NCBI GenBank assembly: GCA_000328365.1 | Contig: KB300511.1 | Location: 329,832 to 393,831, forward strand | Direction of reading: 5' to 3' | From: Capitella teleta | Taxonomy: Eukaryota > Annelida > Polychaeta > Capitellidae | Length of the DNA stretch: 64,000 bases | Shown: piece after piece, positions 40,258 through 53,419 of the stretch | Layout of the letters: the number at the start of each line of letters is the position of its first letter | Numbering within the stretch: position 1 is the stretch's first letter | Made by a program: the position numbers and the translations under genes | Notes under the pieces: model-generated | Told to the model about the DNA's origin: nothing | Seen by the model: the letters and a program-made list of their open reading frames with translations, nothing else | The model's database searches: none

Positions 40258-41172
40258 AATATCACAGCACACAACATGAGAGAAAGGGGAGAAATAATCC
40301 ACTGAACAGCGAGGTCCTGCTCGCCAACTCCATTCACTTCATTCATTCACTTGTTGGTATAGTGAGTTTCGCACGCAGAGTGGCTCCGCTTATTTTCACG
40401 GCGCTGTGAACGTCGCGCTTATTTAAGCCGCGATGCTCATTCAAGGCTGCTTCGGCCTGCTTGCGAAGCAGTAAATTAGTCAATTACGGGCCCTCTACAA
40501 GTGCGTTTCTATGGAATATAATTAATTGCCAATTGCCATAGCATTCATTGATCCGCAGAAAAAATATGAACTCGAGATATTTTATATATTACCTTATAAA
40601 TAATCAATTAAATTAATCATGTTTCTAATCCAATCATTCACAAATTCAATTAAGTTAATATATGAAATCAACCATATGGCATCACAATAACCACATAATG
40701 GTTAATTATGTGCAACACACCATAAAATCCTTTATGTATACCAATATCGATAGGTTATGAATACCTGGATAAAAAACTTATTGATATTCTCTCGACTAGA
40801 TTCAATTAATCTGCAGCTTGCAGGCTGTATCACATTTCACATCATTTTACAGCCAACGCATTGAGTTCACAATTAAATACGCTTTTGTACACACATACCG
40901 GGCCAATTAGGCAATTGATCATAACTTGCTTTGTCGGGGTTGCCCTCGATATACAAATCGGGCACACAAAGGCGTACTTATAGGCCTACCATCCCCACAA
41001 GGTGGGGTCATTCCGCAAACCGAGGTCCCCGTTTTGTGGCACGCACACAAATCGGTTCCAGCGATGCAAACTGAGGACTTCTATCTAATTCCCGCTTAAT
41101 AAATAATAATGATAATAATAATTCTATTAAAACGTGGTACAGATAAAAGGTTAAGATCGTGTAGATCGTGAA
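40258..41172. other. Upstream flank of LRP4, no gene
   Basis: Probable 5' UTR and promoter of LRP4 (minus strand). I found no TATA box that I would defend. A GC-richer patch lies near 40370-40500. Confidence 0.4.
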
Positions 41173-42720
41173 TTACGTAGGCCATAGAACTGAACCGTGT
41201 GGAACACCTGTAGGGACTGCTTCACTGGATGACTCGTGCTCTCCAACTTTCACGAATTGTCTGCGGCTGCTGAGGTATGAGATGAACCAATGAAGCGCTG
41301 TGCCACAAATACCCATAATGCAAATGATGCTGAGGATGAGCTTGTGGTCCACCGTGTCAAATGCAGCTGAGAGGTCTAACAAAACAACAAAACAAGGGTC
41401 ACTGTCTTTCTCTTCCCCAATGCACATAGAATGTCATTTTGCAGGGCTATTTTGTTACTGTCGTGGCGACGTTAAGCAGATTGGCGGGGTACATGCAGGT
41501 TGTTTTGGGCCATGTACAGATGCAGGCGGGGTGCTATTGCCTTCTATTATTTTTACACAAATGCGAGGCTTGATACGGGTCTATAGTTCTACAGTACAAC
41601 CTTCTCCAAACAGGGCTTCTTTAACAACGGAACAACTTGAGCCATCTTATATTCAGCTGGCATCTTTCCTCCTAGTAGAGATCCGTTGATGATAGAGAGA
41701 AGTAGAGGAAGCAGAGGATCCTGGACCTGGGAGCCGTGGGTACAGGATCCAAGCCATGCACAATACTTCACCCCAGACACTTAATCAGTTCCACAAATCC
41801 ATTCTCAGCCACAGGTTCCCAGGATTCAAGAGTGGGCCCTCTTGATGGTTCTGGATCACGGATGTGAGAGCGATCAAAGCTGGAGCGGATGACGTCAACT
41901 TTATTAAAGAAAAATTCATTGAATACTGTGAGCAACTGTTTTTCATTCATACCAGATGGAAAGGTAGTATTTGATGTTTTACCCAATAACGAATTGATGA
42001 CACGGAAGAGTTTTTTTGGGATCGTTCCTATTTTCCTCAATCAGGTCACGATATGGTGTGTTTTCTTGACAGCTGCAAGCATTTCGCTTTTTACCCCACA
42101 GTACATTCCATGATGCACAGTCACTTGCGTTTTCCTCCATAATCTCTACAATCGACGCCGCTTCTGCTTTGCATTTATTATATCGAGGGAGTATCATTCG
42201 GGATTCGAGCGGATCGGAACAAAGCGTGCATGCATGTCAAGCACTGATGTTAGCGTATCACAACATCCAGAATGTGACCACTTCGATGGGTTGGTGAGCT
42301 AACATGTTGAAGGAGATCTGAATACCCCAGGCAACTCATGAATTCAGCAGCCTCGGGATTTGCGCCATTGTCAACAAGGGGATTAAAGTCACATGAGGCG
42401 ACCTGGTTTCGATCATAATTACATCTTCCAGATAATCCCCGAACTCAGAGAGAAACAATTGAAAGGTACTCTGGCTCCTTTGCGATGGAGGTGGACGATA
42501 TCTGGCAGCCAGTCTCAGCTGAGGAGATGTATGATTTCGAATGGACGAAATGATGGCAGGCTGCAAGTGATGACTCACTGTGTATGATAGCATCGCCACC
42601 TCCTCTGCCCTAAAGAGGACAGTGTACAAGCTTAAATCCTGGTGGAATTACTTCAGCAACGATGGTATTCTCACGATCATCTCCTTTGAGCCAGGTCTAA
42701 GTGATAACACAAAGGTCAAG
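41173..42720 (-). mobile_element. Broken CR1/L2-like LINE (endonuclease and N-terminal reverse transcriptase)
   Basis: Reading on the minus strand, endonuclease remnants come first: a VIPPGFKLVHCPL / GRGGGDAIIHS block near 42570-42660, ARYRPPPSQRSQSTFQLFL near 42460-42510, then THRSGHILDVVI near 42260-42290. A linker follows (41790-42197). The reverse transcriptase blocks are KMAQVVPLLKK (about 41630), VVLLDLSAAFDTVDHKLIL (41340-41400) and GVPHGSVLWPT (41173-41206). Sequence beyond this motif is absent, so the 3' half is lost. Several frame changes and stops make it inactive. It is the same clade as the copy at 20540-21410. Confidence 0.85.
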
Positions 42721-44724
42721 GTCATTCTCTAGGACCAGATCATACACCAGAAGAGCCTTATTACACAGCATTCACTAAACACATACGAGTTTGCGGCTCA
42801 ACTGATGCAGAACGTTCCGTAGATCCATGGATACGATTTTGTGTGTGTCTACATTGGAATCAGTGGCAGTCTGCTGCACTCTGGCCTTATACTAGGCCAC
42901 TGGGTCAAATAATGTTCATTTCGCCTGCTGATCCTTACACAAATCTGTCTCTGTCGAAATCGACGCTTCGGCTTAAGGTTGAATATCCCTTATTCATCGG
43001 GCGGGCCAGTTGGGTGACCACTTAAAAAAATTAATTCTAATTTGATTTAGATAGTGAGCCCAGATCAGTGGACCATCACTTGTACATGCAAATATTAGGC
43101 TTCTCTTTAACACATTCACCTATCTGTACTGCATGGAGTTGCTTACGTAACATGAGCCAACAGGTTGTAAAGATCATGTATTATTTTAATCCTCAGTGAT
43201 CCTCATATCAATTAATCACTGCTTCGTGTATCCGCTTAAGGTGCGACACTTATCATTTCTATCCTTTCTATCACTTTAAGACCTTCTCCGTTAATCCTGT
43301 TTTTTTTTTTTTCTCAAATTCTAATCTTATGCTAATTTTATTGTGTAACTTGTTGTGGTACGATCACGAGTGACCTCGATGTACACAGGGCTCGCGCTTT
43401 GACTAAATACCGGCTGCAGCTAGCAGTCGGGGTAGTATCTTTGGAATCCGTTTCCAGTTGTTCATTCGTTGTTATCCTAGCCTCCGTATTAGCACGCCTT
43501 TGTCCACACGACTCAGAGCTAATATCTTCAGGGCTAGAAGGAATCGAACTTTACCACGTGACCTGCCTTCTTCAGGAGCTCGATAACTTCATGTTATCAG
43601 TGTTCGACGGATGTTGGCAAACGTGCATGCGTTCGAATGTTGGCCCGATTTCATGGAATCGATTTTCGATGACATTATTATCCCAAGTCATAACGCTCGT
43701 TTTACGAGAGCGTTATGTTACGAGAAATTTGGCTCTCACTTGGCCCTCTGCTTTCAATGGTCTGCGGTGCTACTGAAAAGAAGCACAGCCTGTTTACTAG
43801 TCAACCCCACACGTAATCGTAGATGAGAAATTGGCTTGAATATTAAGGTTGGGAAAGATTCAAAATGATTCAACTGGAAACAGGAAAGATGAGAATTTTT
43901 TTCATTATTTCGCCATCAAAAGATTAAAATCAACATTTTGAACCCATCTGACCTCTTAAGGCTTGTTGCTCGGGAATATGCGACTTAATTAGTTCGGGTT
44001 TTGGCGGGATGGGGGGGGGGGTCAAATTAGTCCGGTGGCTGATGACCAAAAATACACTAATGGATTTATGAGCTCGTTAAACACATTAAGATCAAATTTG
44101 AACTTATAAAACTTGCCGTAATTAATTACAGGTAATTAAAGGTAATTAACATGTATATATCTATAGCATACATCCAAACTGAAGAACATTTATCAAATTC
44201 TGTGTATATCTTCCTTAATTAAGTAATGCCTATCAATTTTTGGATGTGGTTCCCGAAAAAATATTCCTCGGAACACCTACTAATAAGTGTTTTAATTAAT
44301 GAGCACACCTGTAATAATATTTGCAGAAATTGGTGACAGTAAGACAAGACATTAATTAGTTTATATTTTATTTCATGTATTAAGCATATACCACAGCCAC
44401 AATGGGTGTTTAATTTTTTTTCTCCGGAAAATCGAGGGTCAAGGAATTCATTAAGAAGATGTATTTCGACTATATGCTACTCTCGGTTGACGATTTTTAG
44501 GTAAGTTTCAATGTCGACTGTTGTACAAATCTATAATTGCTAAAATTATTGATTGTTCTTGATAAACATGCGGTTGGACGTGCCTTAATTATTAGATCAT
44601 TAGTCTTCATATCTTCAAGTATATGATATACAACGTCATAATGTTTCTTGTAAGGCGTTAGATACTAATAATCGTTTTGATAATAAGAATTTTTTTTTTT
44701 TTTTCTTCAGTTGGTGGTGACTAT
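42721..44724. other. Intergenic, no gene seen
   Basis: AT-rich, without recognisable proteins. The only local structure noted is a 10-bp inverted repeat around 43690-43716 (CATAACGCTC ... GAGCGTTATG). Confidence 0.5.
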
Positions 44725-45935
44725 AGCGTCCATTATGATGGACTGGAATCAGTGTATCTTCTGTCAGAAGGAATCCTTGGAAAAACTGAGGTGCCCTACG
44801 TGAAAGAGCCGCTCAGAAAAATGAAAACTTGGAAGTTTACTCGCATTTATTGCGGCAGATAGGCGAATTTGATGACTTGAAGCCTATAGTCTATACAGCG
44901 ATAGTTTTTGTATGCAGTACACCGGACATGCATATATTGTCAGAAGTCGTGCGCTATAGCTGATCAAAGCTCGAAAAGGCAAAAGAAAACTAAAAAAAAG
45001 GGAAAGAAGTGCTTCGACGACTTGTCAGAAAAAAAGACGAATATACGAAAGGGTATTACAATGTCATATTGCCTATTTTGTGAGAGGCCTGAAGAAGGAG
45101 GGAATACCGCATGCCTAACTGACCACGAGGAAGCAGATACACGAATAGTGGCGCATGTCAGCCACGCCATTGGGCAAGGTGCTCGTCAAATCCACATCAG
45201 AACAGCTGACACAGATGTTGTCATCATCCTGATTAGAATGTATCACCAACTATCCCGCTCAAATCAAGCTGTCGAACTTTGGGTTGCTTTTGGAACGGGA
45301 AAATTCTTTTCGATACTATGAAATCAATTAACATTTGCTCGTCCTTGGATGAAAAGAAGTCGCGGACCCTTTCATTATTTCACGCGTTCACTGGCTGCGA
45401 CCAAACCATGCAGTGCCTTTGTTGGGCAAAAAGTCCGCTTGGACTGCTTGGCTTTTCCTGAGTTGACTGATGCATTGTGCGATATCAGCTGCAAGCCATT
45501 TACTCACCTCACTGACGAGAGTTCTCAGTTCAAAATTTTGGAGTGACTCACTGTTATTCTATATGCCAGAGCAAGCGCCTAAACACCTGCATCAATGAGG
45601 CAAGAATGCATGGAGTTTTTGTCATCGGAATTGCGCCATGAAAGAACTTCCACCCACCTGTGTATGCTATATTGTATGCGTTCCCTAGCATAGGTTTCTA
45701 TTTACAGGACGTTCTTCCCCAACACGCAAGAAGAGCCGTACATCAAGGCAGCATTTGGTGTTCCTGTGATGCGGGTGCCATCGCCTCAATTTTTTGACTG
45801 GATACGAGAGGACGACACTTGGTTGACAGTCTGAATATCAATTCTAAAGGTGTCCGATTCCTGTAGCTGTTGCAAAGGCCGCTATAATTCTGCAAATGTG
45901 AAAAGTCTAATTTACAGGCATGCGCACTGCTTTCT
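44725..45935 (+). pseudogene. Relic of the repeated 'HAFTGCD' gene family (broken)
   Basis: Family landmarks occur in order. First is DWNQCIFCQKESLEKLRCP near 44740, the N-terminal Cys-type block. Next is EADTRIVAHVSHAIGQGARQ with RTADTDVVIILI (45130-45240), an acidic, PIN/FEN-like core. FHAFTGCDQTM lies near 45375-45410. A Cys block, SCSCCKGRY, is near 45870. From general knowledge, proteins with this order are multicopy and uncharacterised in many marine invertebrate genomes and behave like transposon-borne or transposon-derived genes. This copy is interrupted in several places and looks dead. Class assignment is open. Confidence 0.6.
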
Positions 45936-47378
45936 TCCAAATAATCTTTCAGTGCAATTTCTCTTTTTGGATAATGATTTATATGGTCATATTTGTGCAA
46001 TTAACGGATTATAATGGTTGATTTCCTCAATATCTCGCATTCTGTCAACATTATCTTATTGTGACCAATACAGGGGAAGTATATTGACAGGTATGCTAAT
46101 TAATTGAAACGCTGATTAGAAGGTGTTCCGGTAATATATATATTATTTTGGAGCACCACTTCGAATATTGTTTGGTATGACCCAAAGAAGGTCTGTACCA
46201 TATTTGGTGTTTTTTTTTTTCTTCTTCCGGATTTGCACATGTTTGACCCTAATTAAGACACCCCACTATTAAGCTTATTCATAGTCCATGGCCCTGTTTG
46301 CCGCCAAAAGTGGAAATTTCGCGGAAAATTGAGATAAATGGCATAACTGCTGATGAAATTGGAATAGAAATGATAGGAATAGCAGCTCGACATGTTAGGC
46401 TAACAATACCAATCTTTATTTCTCTTGTCTTTGTTTGGTTCTTACATTGCGATCTGTTTTGTAACAGTTTCTCAGAAATGCACAGAGCCATATTGAGAAG
46501 CATTAAAATCTTTAACATGAAGTATAGGTTGACTACGTTTGGCCCACTCTGTATATTGCCATTTATGAGTCATTTGCGGCTTCAAAAATGCTTATTAAGT
46601 GAGATAGAAAGATAGTCAAGAGTCTCCTACCCAACTCTCTCCGTGTTATGACGTCATAGCACTCCACCATAAACCCTAGGGTACTAAAGTTTTATCAACA
46701 CACTCACAATTCCATTTAATGTTGAACATATCAAAGAATTTTCTCAATTACGACTATAATACTTGTAACAGACACTTGATCAGGTCGGAAATCATAACGC
46801 ATAATAATTAATATTTATGCTTAAACATAATAATTTTAACGCTATACCCGGTCAGCTGAGAATTAAGGCAATATTCACTTGAAGACCACACATTGACAAA
46901 TAAGTTGACAAAATACTCAATTATAATGTTGCTGTTGTTGTTGCTTTCTTTTTATAGTTTCATTTTATAGTTTTTTCTTAATTTTTTTTTCTTTTTTTTT
47001 TCTTTTTTATTTCCTTCTCTTTTTTTAATAATTAGCACAAAATATGAACTAGAAGCCACGTGGCCACGGCCATATATATACATATCGCTTTAGAATTGTA
47101 CATAGACCTCCATGATTGTAGATGATAGTTATGTAAAGCATATCTATAATTCTAGGATCGGCTTGACCCAAATACGAGAAGCATAGAAGACTGGTTACAC
47201 AACAATTGACCATATTCCATGACATTCAACAGGCGACCGCATGTTTAACACATTTGCAAAAATCAATAGTTGAGCGTAATTATCGATCCGCTGTCTCAGT
47301 GTCATGTACAACAGCTGTTTTCGCTGAACATAGTCATTTTTAAATTACCAACCACGCCCTGCGTGTGCGTGTACTGCC
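45936..47378. other. Intergenic, no gene seen
   Basis: AT-rich with a T-rich stretch at about 46960-47026. The promoter and any untranslated exon of the plus-strand gene starting at 47379 should lie here. Confidence 0.45.
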
Positions 47379-50300
47379 ATGCAGGACATTCAGGAGAAAC
47401 GGAAGAAGCTTCGAGGTCATCTGGATCCTGCTCTTCAGAGGTCCAATGCTGTGCTCATCACAGGTGCAGTGCGCTTTGCAATATATATATATTTATGCTA
47501 TTATATTAGTATTTTTCAATTGCATATGTCGGTATATATAGGCCTATCATTAATCAATATTATATTGCTTATGCGTTTTAATGTGATTATTTTAAGGGAC
47601 ATTATTTATAATTATTATATTTATTATTAACTTTAAAAATACTCCATATCCCTGGATATAATTTGAGAGGCTTGAAATTTCTTTTTCCTTTCTCGTACCG
47701 AATAGCTCAGTCGGATTGACCGGCTGACTGCAATCCTATGCCGATCGACCGTACAGATCGAGGTCCCGGGTTCGCGACCCAATCAGGCCACGGGCGTTTT
47801 GATTGTGAAATATAATTTAAAGATTAAACGAGACTTAACAATAAGTTGAAGTTTGATTGGGATTTTACCTCCCATATATATAATTGTGTCCCGGGCCTTC
47901 TGTTCTGGCGTCCGTATCACCCGAATGGGTTGGGTGGAGCGTAAAACCCCATCGTGCCTTATGCCAACCACTTCGTGGCTTAATTCGTGGATAACATTAA
48001 TTTTTATTTTTTTTATTTTTTATTTTTTTATTTTTATTTATTTTTATTATTTTTTTTCTTCATTTATTCATTCTTAGGACTGAGACTGATCGACGATTGA
48101 CGAGACTCAGACTGTCACTTCGATTTTGTTGTCTGTGAATAAGACATTAAAACAGAAACACATACATGCATGTATGTATAAAACTTTCACAATTTGTTTA
48201 ATTTACCAGTAAATATCGAATAACGTGTACAACAATCCATTTCTACCGATATTTGAGGAGAAATCAACGATTTCAATCTTCGCTCAAATTTCTTGATCAA
48301 TTTTTCCTTAAAACCATACCGTTTTGAGAGCATCATGAGAGCGTTATGATTTCACATTTCTCGATTTTCACTTGTTTTTTATATTTATTTTTTATTTTTT
48401 ATTTTTTTTTATAACAACTAAAATAGCCATTCATTATGCATGTATACTTGAATTTTATCTGATCATAAATGGTTCATGGTGATATTTAATAAATAAAAAT
48501 TGTGCATTGAGAGGGAATATTCTTTAAAACAACTGATTTATGGCTCTGAAGCTCCCAATTCTTAACTCCTCAGAGTCTTCCATAGGAGTTTTAGAGTTAA
48601 GACCTGTTTAACATCATGGCATTCTCAGGGTTGAGAATCGATTCTAAGAGTTAAGAACCAATTCGGATAATTTTCACCTATAAGAGTGGTCTTAGGAATA
48701 AATTCTCAGACTTAAGTCTTGAGCATAAGCCTGAGAATATTTATGAATGCCGCCCCAGTTGTCTTGAAGCCGCGAACTACGGTTTGCTGTTGGCTGGCAC
48801 GAGCAGGACCAACCTGGCTGATGCGGACAATACATGTGCAACAAACAACTCTATAACCCACGCTTGTCATTTTGATAAAAGGGTTAAACGTAAAGAGTGG
48901 GAGAATTAACTGTTAAATGATGCTGTGGATGTTAATACAAGTGATGCTGTAAATCTGTAAGATTATCTCTTGCGAGAAACGCCAACCGGTGATGGAATCA
49001 GGTGATGAGCCGCGCTGACGAGGGTCGGAAGATCGTATCTGAATTATTGCTTCCTTAATTATGCGCATCACTCGCCCCTGGATTCAATTGCAATGCTTTT
49101 CATCGCCACAGGTGGAACGGACAACAAGAATATGCCCCTGGTGACATTTTCTGTGAATGAAATTGACAAGCACTCTGTAACCTCGAATGACCTTCAATGT
49201 TTACTCAAGTACAATCTGACCTACTTCTGGGGTCAGAAAAGATCGACATGTCCCACATTTGCTGCTCTGGCAAATCTGGCGGATTGCTCGAAGGAAACGA
49301 TTGTCAACTTTCTCGCCTGCCTCGACGCTATTCAGGTGATTTTTCTCTTAAGCTCCTCTAACCTTATTTCATCTTATCTCGTCTTAGTCTGAGGGCACGG
49401 GCAGTGTGGGCGCATCGTATATCATCAGCCCAATGAGTCACTCCAATCAAAAAGTTCTGAGAAAACTCTTAGGTGTCTACCCAAGCAAAAAATACAAAAG
49501 GAACTCACTTTACAAGGTGGGAATGATGAAACATCCGATTGTGATTTATATTTGTTGCAGGTAGTCGTGGTTGCGGACGACGAAGAACTCGCAGAATATA
49601 TCGATTTCACTCAGCTGACACCTGACTTCGGCGGTTATCTCTTATTCAGCCAACAACATTTCATCACTTTCTCTAAAGTGAGTAATTTGACTCCATTCTG
49701 ATCTGATTCTCAGTACCATGACGATTTGTTTGGCAGAATGTTGAGGACTTGGAGGACGCCATCAACGATTGTTTGCGCCAGTGTCCGTCCGCTGAGCAAG
49801 ATTTGATGAACTTCACTGAACAGACGGAGATAAAGAGGGAGACACAAATGGCAAAAACGTTGCTTCAATTGAGACATGCTTACCACACGATTTCTAGGCA
49901 AGTTATCATGGACACTTTTAATGTTGAACTTGATAGTGTTGATCCGTTAACAGCGGGCTGAAGATGGAGCTGTTGATCGACAAGTGCAAGGAGGTGATTG
50001 ACGAATTAGCACAACCCGATGAACACACTGGCGTCAAGACCATCAAACAACATCCCTTACTGGCAGAGAAGCGTGAAATATTAAGCACTGCGCATGCGCA
50101 ATTGTTGTCATGGAGACAGAAGTTGCAGCGTCATTGGCAAATAACCGAAAGCCAGATTGTGGCTGATGCACGGCTCATGAAGAATGAGCGCAAGCTCAAA
50201 AAGGTTAATTCTAGTTTTGCAGACGATGTCACCTGCGTGGTACTAATCGATAGAATTCTGATTTTAGATTCAGGATTGGATCTCGACAGTTGGAATACGG

Positions 50301-52339
50301 CACGTGAAGAAAACTGCACCTATTGCGACATCTCCATCAGAGGCCAATATACTCTACACTCACTACAAAACTTCCTTCTACTCAACCGCCAAAGTATGAT
50401 ATAAATATTTCTGAACCCATATCTTACCTTCAACCATATCTACAATATCTCCTCTTACCTCACAGAGAGTAGTTTGGTTAGCGCACAAGTTAGCGGAGAA
50501 AATGGAGACGATCCTAGACGAGAAGCAAGAGTCACACGACTTTTCAGCAGCAGCAGACAGATCTGAGCAATTTGTCAAAACATTCAAGCAAGAAGTCATT
50601 TACTTCGACCACTTAGTAGAGAAGAAATGTCGAGTTTTTCTCGACGTCGTTCATCATTTCCAGCACCACTCTGGTGTACGTGAACATGCTCACGAGTTAT
50701 ACTTTGCATGAAATTTTCATCTTGTTTTTCTTCACAGAACTCAGATGCCATTTGGGCGTTGGACGCTTTTAAAGATGGCTCCACTCCAAATATGAATAAC
50801 ACACTTGCACAGGTATTTCAGCGTGGTGTATATTTCATAACCAATAGTTATTATCACCAACCAGCTGGCTGCATGGTATGAGAGAGTGCTAAGGTTCCTT
50901 CCTGTTCAACTTCTCAATGTCAAGGTCAACATAGATGACCTTGACATGAGGCTATTGAAGAGTTCTGCTTGGACAGCAAGCGTTCAAAACTTCCTTAGTC
51001 ATCACCCAATGCCATTGGCCAATATATTTTACGAAATCAAGAAATCCGCAGCTATGATCCAAGAAGTTCCAGAAAGAAGGAAAGCCAGAAAGCTAATCCA
51101 GAGGCATGTTGCTGATTGATTGATTGAATGTTGGAATGATTGAGTTTTGCGATTTTTTTTTTCCAGAGTGGATTTACTCAATCGACTTCTGAAACATTCA
51201 GACCGAATGACATCGATTGAAATTAACGACATTCTTCGATGGCGAAAAACGGTTTTAAACAAATCTGACGATTGCGTCATCCGCTTTTCACAGACGTCAC
51301 TTCCACATCGAGTGTTGCAACTTCAGAAAATAGCCGAACAGGAAGGCCCTCTGAATGAGGCTGGATCTGTTGTCATTCGACCAGGAAAGACGAGAACCCA
51401 AAATGAGGGAAAGACCCCCACCGACGAGCGATATGTCTCACTCAACTCCTCCATGGGGAACGGACCAAAACTGCCTCGATCATTGAAACACATCGACCCT
51501 AATGCACTGGAGAATAACGAACCTCAGGTAAATGGAAATCCTCCGACGAAGAAAGGGGAAAGTTTGACGTTTGCTCCGGTTGATATGGTCGCCCAAAGCA
51601 ACATGACAGCTGCAGAAAAGATGGCTGCTTTGACTGCACTTTGTGAACCAGAAGTTGTGACCCCACCAGAAATGGTCACCGATCGGAATGCTGTCGAAAA
51701 CGTAGTCCCAAAATACAAGTCTGAGAACACCGAGAGTGAAATGTCGACACTCAGCGAAGAAAGTTATTATGGTGTGGATATTGAGAAATGGATGGAAGAA
51801 GGACAGCTTGACTTAGAAGCCAGTGGAGAAGAATATGTCGCTGGGTATTGGTGTTTCCTTCCTTTTGGTGTCTTATTTTATCACAATATTTGAAGATATC
51901 TTGATGATTTGAAGCTGGATGCCAGTGAAGTCCATTTGGCAAGACTCAGACTGGACAGTGAGGAAATCATCCAAGATTCAATCGAACAATCGCTGAACAG
52001 GACAATGGACATGCTACAGGTGAGTTCTTTATCATTTTGAAAACATCCTCCAATTTTCCAATCAAGATACAGGTGTCAGGTAAAGAGAAGTATGCCGATG
52101 AAGACGCAGTGTCTGGCAGTGATGAGAGCGGATTCTTCACTCTGATGGGATCCAAGATCAACCCAGCGTCTTTGGAAATCTTGAACAAATTTTGCGAAGA
52201 GGAGGAAAGACAAGCTCCCGAAGGAAATCTTAACACAAAGTCGAAAGGCAAAGATCCTACGAATCCATGGCTTTCAAATGGAGCAAGCATCCCTTCCTGG
52301 TTGTCAAGCCACCAGAACAACGAAACTTTTGATTTTTGA
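47379..52339 (+). CDS. CRAL-TRIO (Sec14-like) and spectrin-like helical protein, 13 exons, 894 aa
   Basis: Exons: 47379-47463, 49112-49335, 49388-49516, 49561-49677, 49737-49897, 49954-50203, 50268-50393, 50466-50675, 50738-50812, 50865-51103, 51167-51844, 51896-52019, 52073-52339. The total is 2685 nt with no internal stop. Residues of about 20-185 match the Dbl-family/SESTD1 type of CRAL-TRIO domain: NAVLITGGTDNKNMPLVTFS at the start and LTPDFGGYLLFSQQHFITF at the end. These domains bind phosphoinositides or small GTPases. Residues of about 186-540 are long charged helices like spectrin repeats. The C-terminal 350 residues are acidic and low in structure. No DH-PH exchange-factor domain or kinase is present, so it resembles SESTD1 more than MCF2/TRIO, although it is longer. 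Two introns (49898-49953, 51104-51166) use GC donors. The start at 47379 is tentative: the same bases could be an acceptor (CATGCAG/GACATT). The last exon could begin at 52067 instead. Confidence 0.75.
47696..47990 (+). mobile_element. tRNA-derived SINE, copy 2
   Basis: Same family and orientation as 1191-1542, inside intron 1 of the CRAL-TRIO gene. The A-box is canonical (TAGCTCAGTCGG) and the B-box region reads GGTTCGCGACCC. ATCAGGCCACGGGCGTT and CTTCTGTTCTGGCG match copy 1. The middle of the body (about 100 bp in copy 1) is missing or replaced, so this is an internally deleted or subfamily copy. A T-rich tract follows (48000-48058). Confidence 0.8.
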
Positions 52340-52356
52340 ATGGTTTTCTTTTGTAC

Positions 52357-52362
52357 AATAAA
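52357..52362 (+). terminator. Poly(A) signal of the CRAL-TRIO gene
   Basis: This AATAAA lies 17 nt after the stop codon, followed by T-rich sequence. It implies a very short 3' UTR. Confidence 0.75.
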
Positions 52363-53268
52363 TATTTTTTATGCTTGTTATTGACGTTTTAGGTTGCACA
52401 TTTTGTTTGGTGGTTTAAGGTGTGGGACCAAAGGTGGACTATTTGTAGTGGGAATTGAACATACAAGTGATAAAAATGAATGACTAAGTAGCAATAATGA
52501 CACGAATATCATCATAATTATTCGTTTTTATTCGTCAATTCTTACTTTATCGAATATGCAAAATGACTGCAAACTTGAAACACTAAATAGATTAAAAACC
52601 ACTTTTCCTAGGCGGTTCATTCCCTCCAACTTCCAGTACATCGCCAAAGGCTTCGTCTGGAAGGATATACTGAAAGAACAAATTAACACATTATCAAGGG
52701 TATCGAAAGTTTTTGATGAATCTACCTTGTGCCCTCGAGTGATTTCTTTTCAGCATTCATCTGAGACTCCGAATTATCTTTGTCCTCATTGGTTAGCAGC
52801 GTCTCATCCTATTCACAAGTATGGGCTGTATATACACATGGGCTGTATATCTCAATCTACCTTCGCCTTTGTAATAGAAATGAAAAAAGACCAAGTGTTA
52901 CTTGAATTTGAAGTTGATGTACATCACGCATACACCGTGTAAATGAAATCCGGAACTGATTACAAGAATGGGTAAGGATCGTCATTATCTTATGAGAGGA
53001 TTTTAGGAAGATAACATTGAGAGCGGTTTGGAGATTTTTAAAAGATAAAATCTAACAATTTTACCAGCATTGAAATTTACATGCAGTAATGGACATGCAG
53101 GAAATGCGTAGTGAACGGTAGGGTGATAAGGGATCATGAATGTTGGGCAAAAAGACCACACTTCCTCACCATGATCTTCGGGGTCTGTTTGTCGACGAAA
53201 ACATTGGAAAACTCATAAATATAAGTTCTATTGCATCAGGCTATAAACACTCCAAGGCAAACCGACAA
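52363..53268. other. Spacer between two convergent genes
   Basis: About 900 bp between the poly(A) signals of the CRAL-TRIO gene (+) and troponin T (-). A 128-codon plus-strand frame (52556-52942) has no recognisable features. On the minus strand a spliceable pair of short open segments can be drawn at 52736-52812 and up to 52679; see findings. Confidence 0.5.
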
Positions 53269-53274
53269 TTTATT
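53269..53274 (-). terminator. Poly(A) signal for troponin T terminal exon 4
   Basis: AATAAA on the minus strand, 146 nt after the stop codon at 53420-53422. Confidence 0.6.
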
Positions 53275-53419
53275 ATTAACAATAAAAGATGAACAAGACG
53301 GGTGGAACTGAGGAGATACGTAGGGAAGTTCGAATATTGCTCCGTTATTGGTTTCTGAAAGAGAAGTGACAAATTTCCATTAGTTGGCGGTCCAGTGGGG
53401 CTTGGAGTAAGACTTTACC

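Noticed and set aside
47379-52339. Full Dbl-family guanine exchange factor
   Set aside because: No DH or PH domain is found before the stop codon and poly(A) signal.
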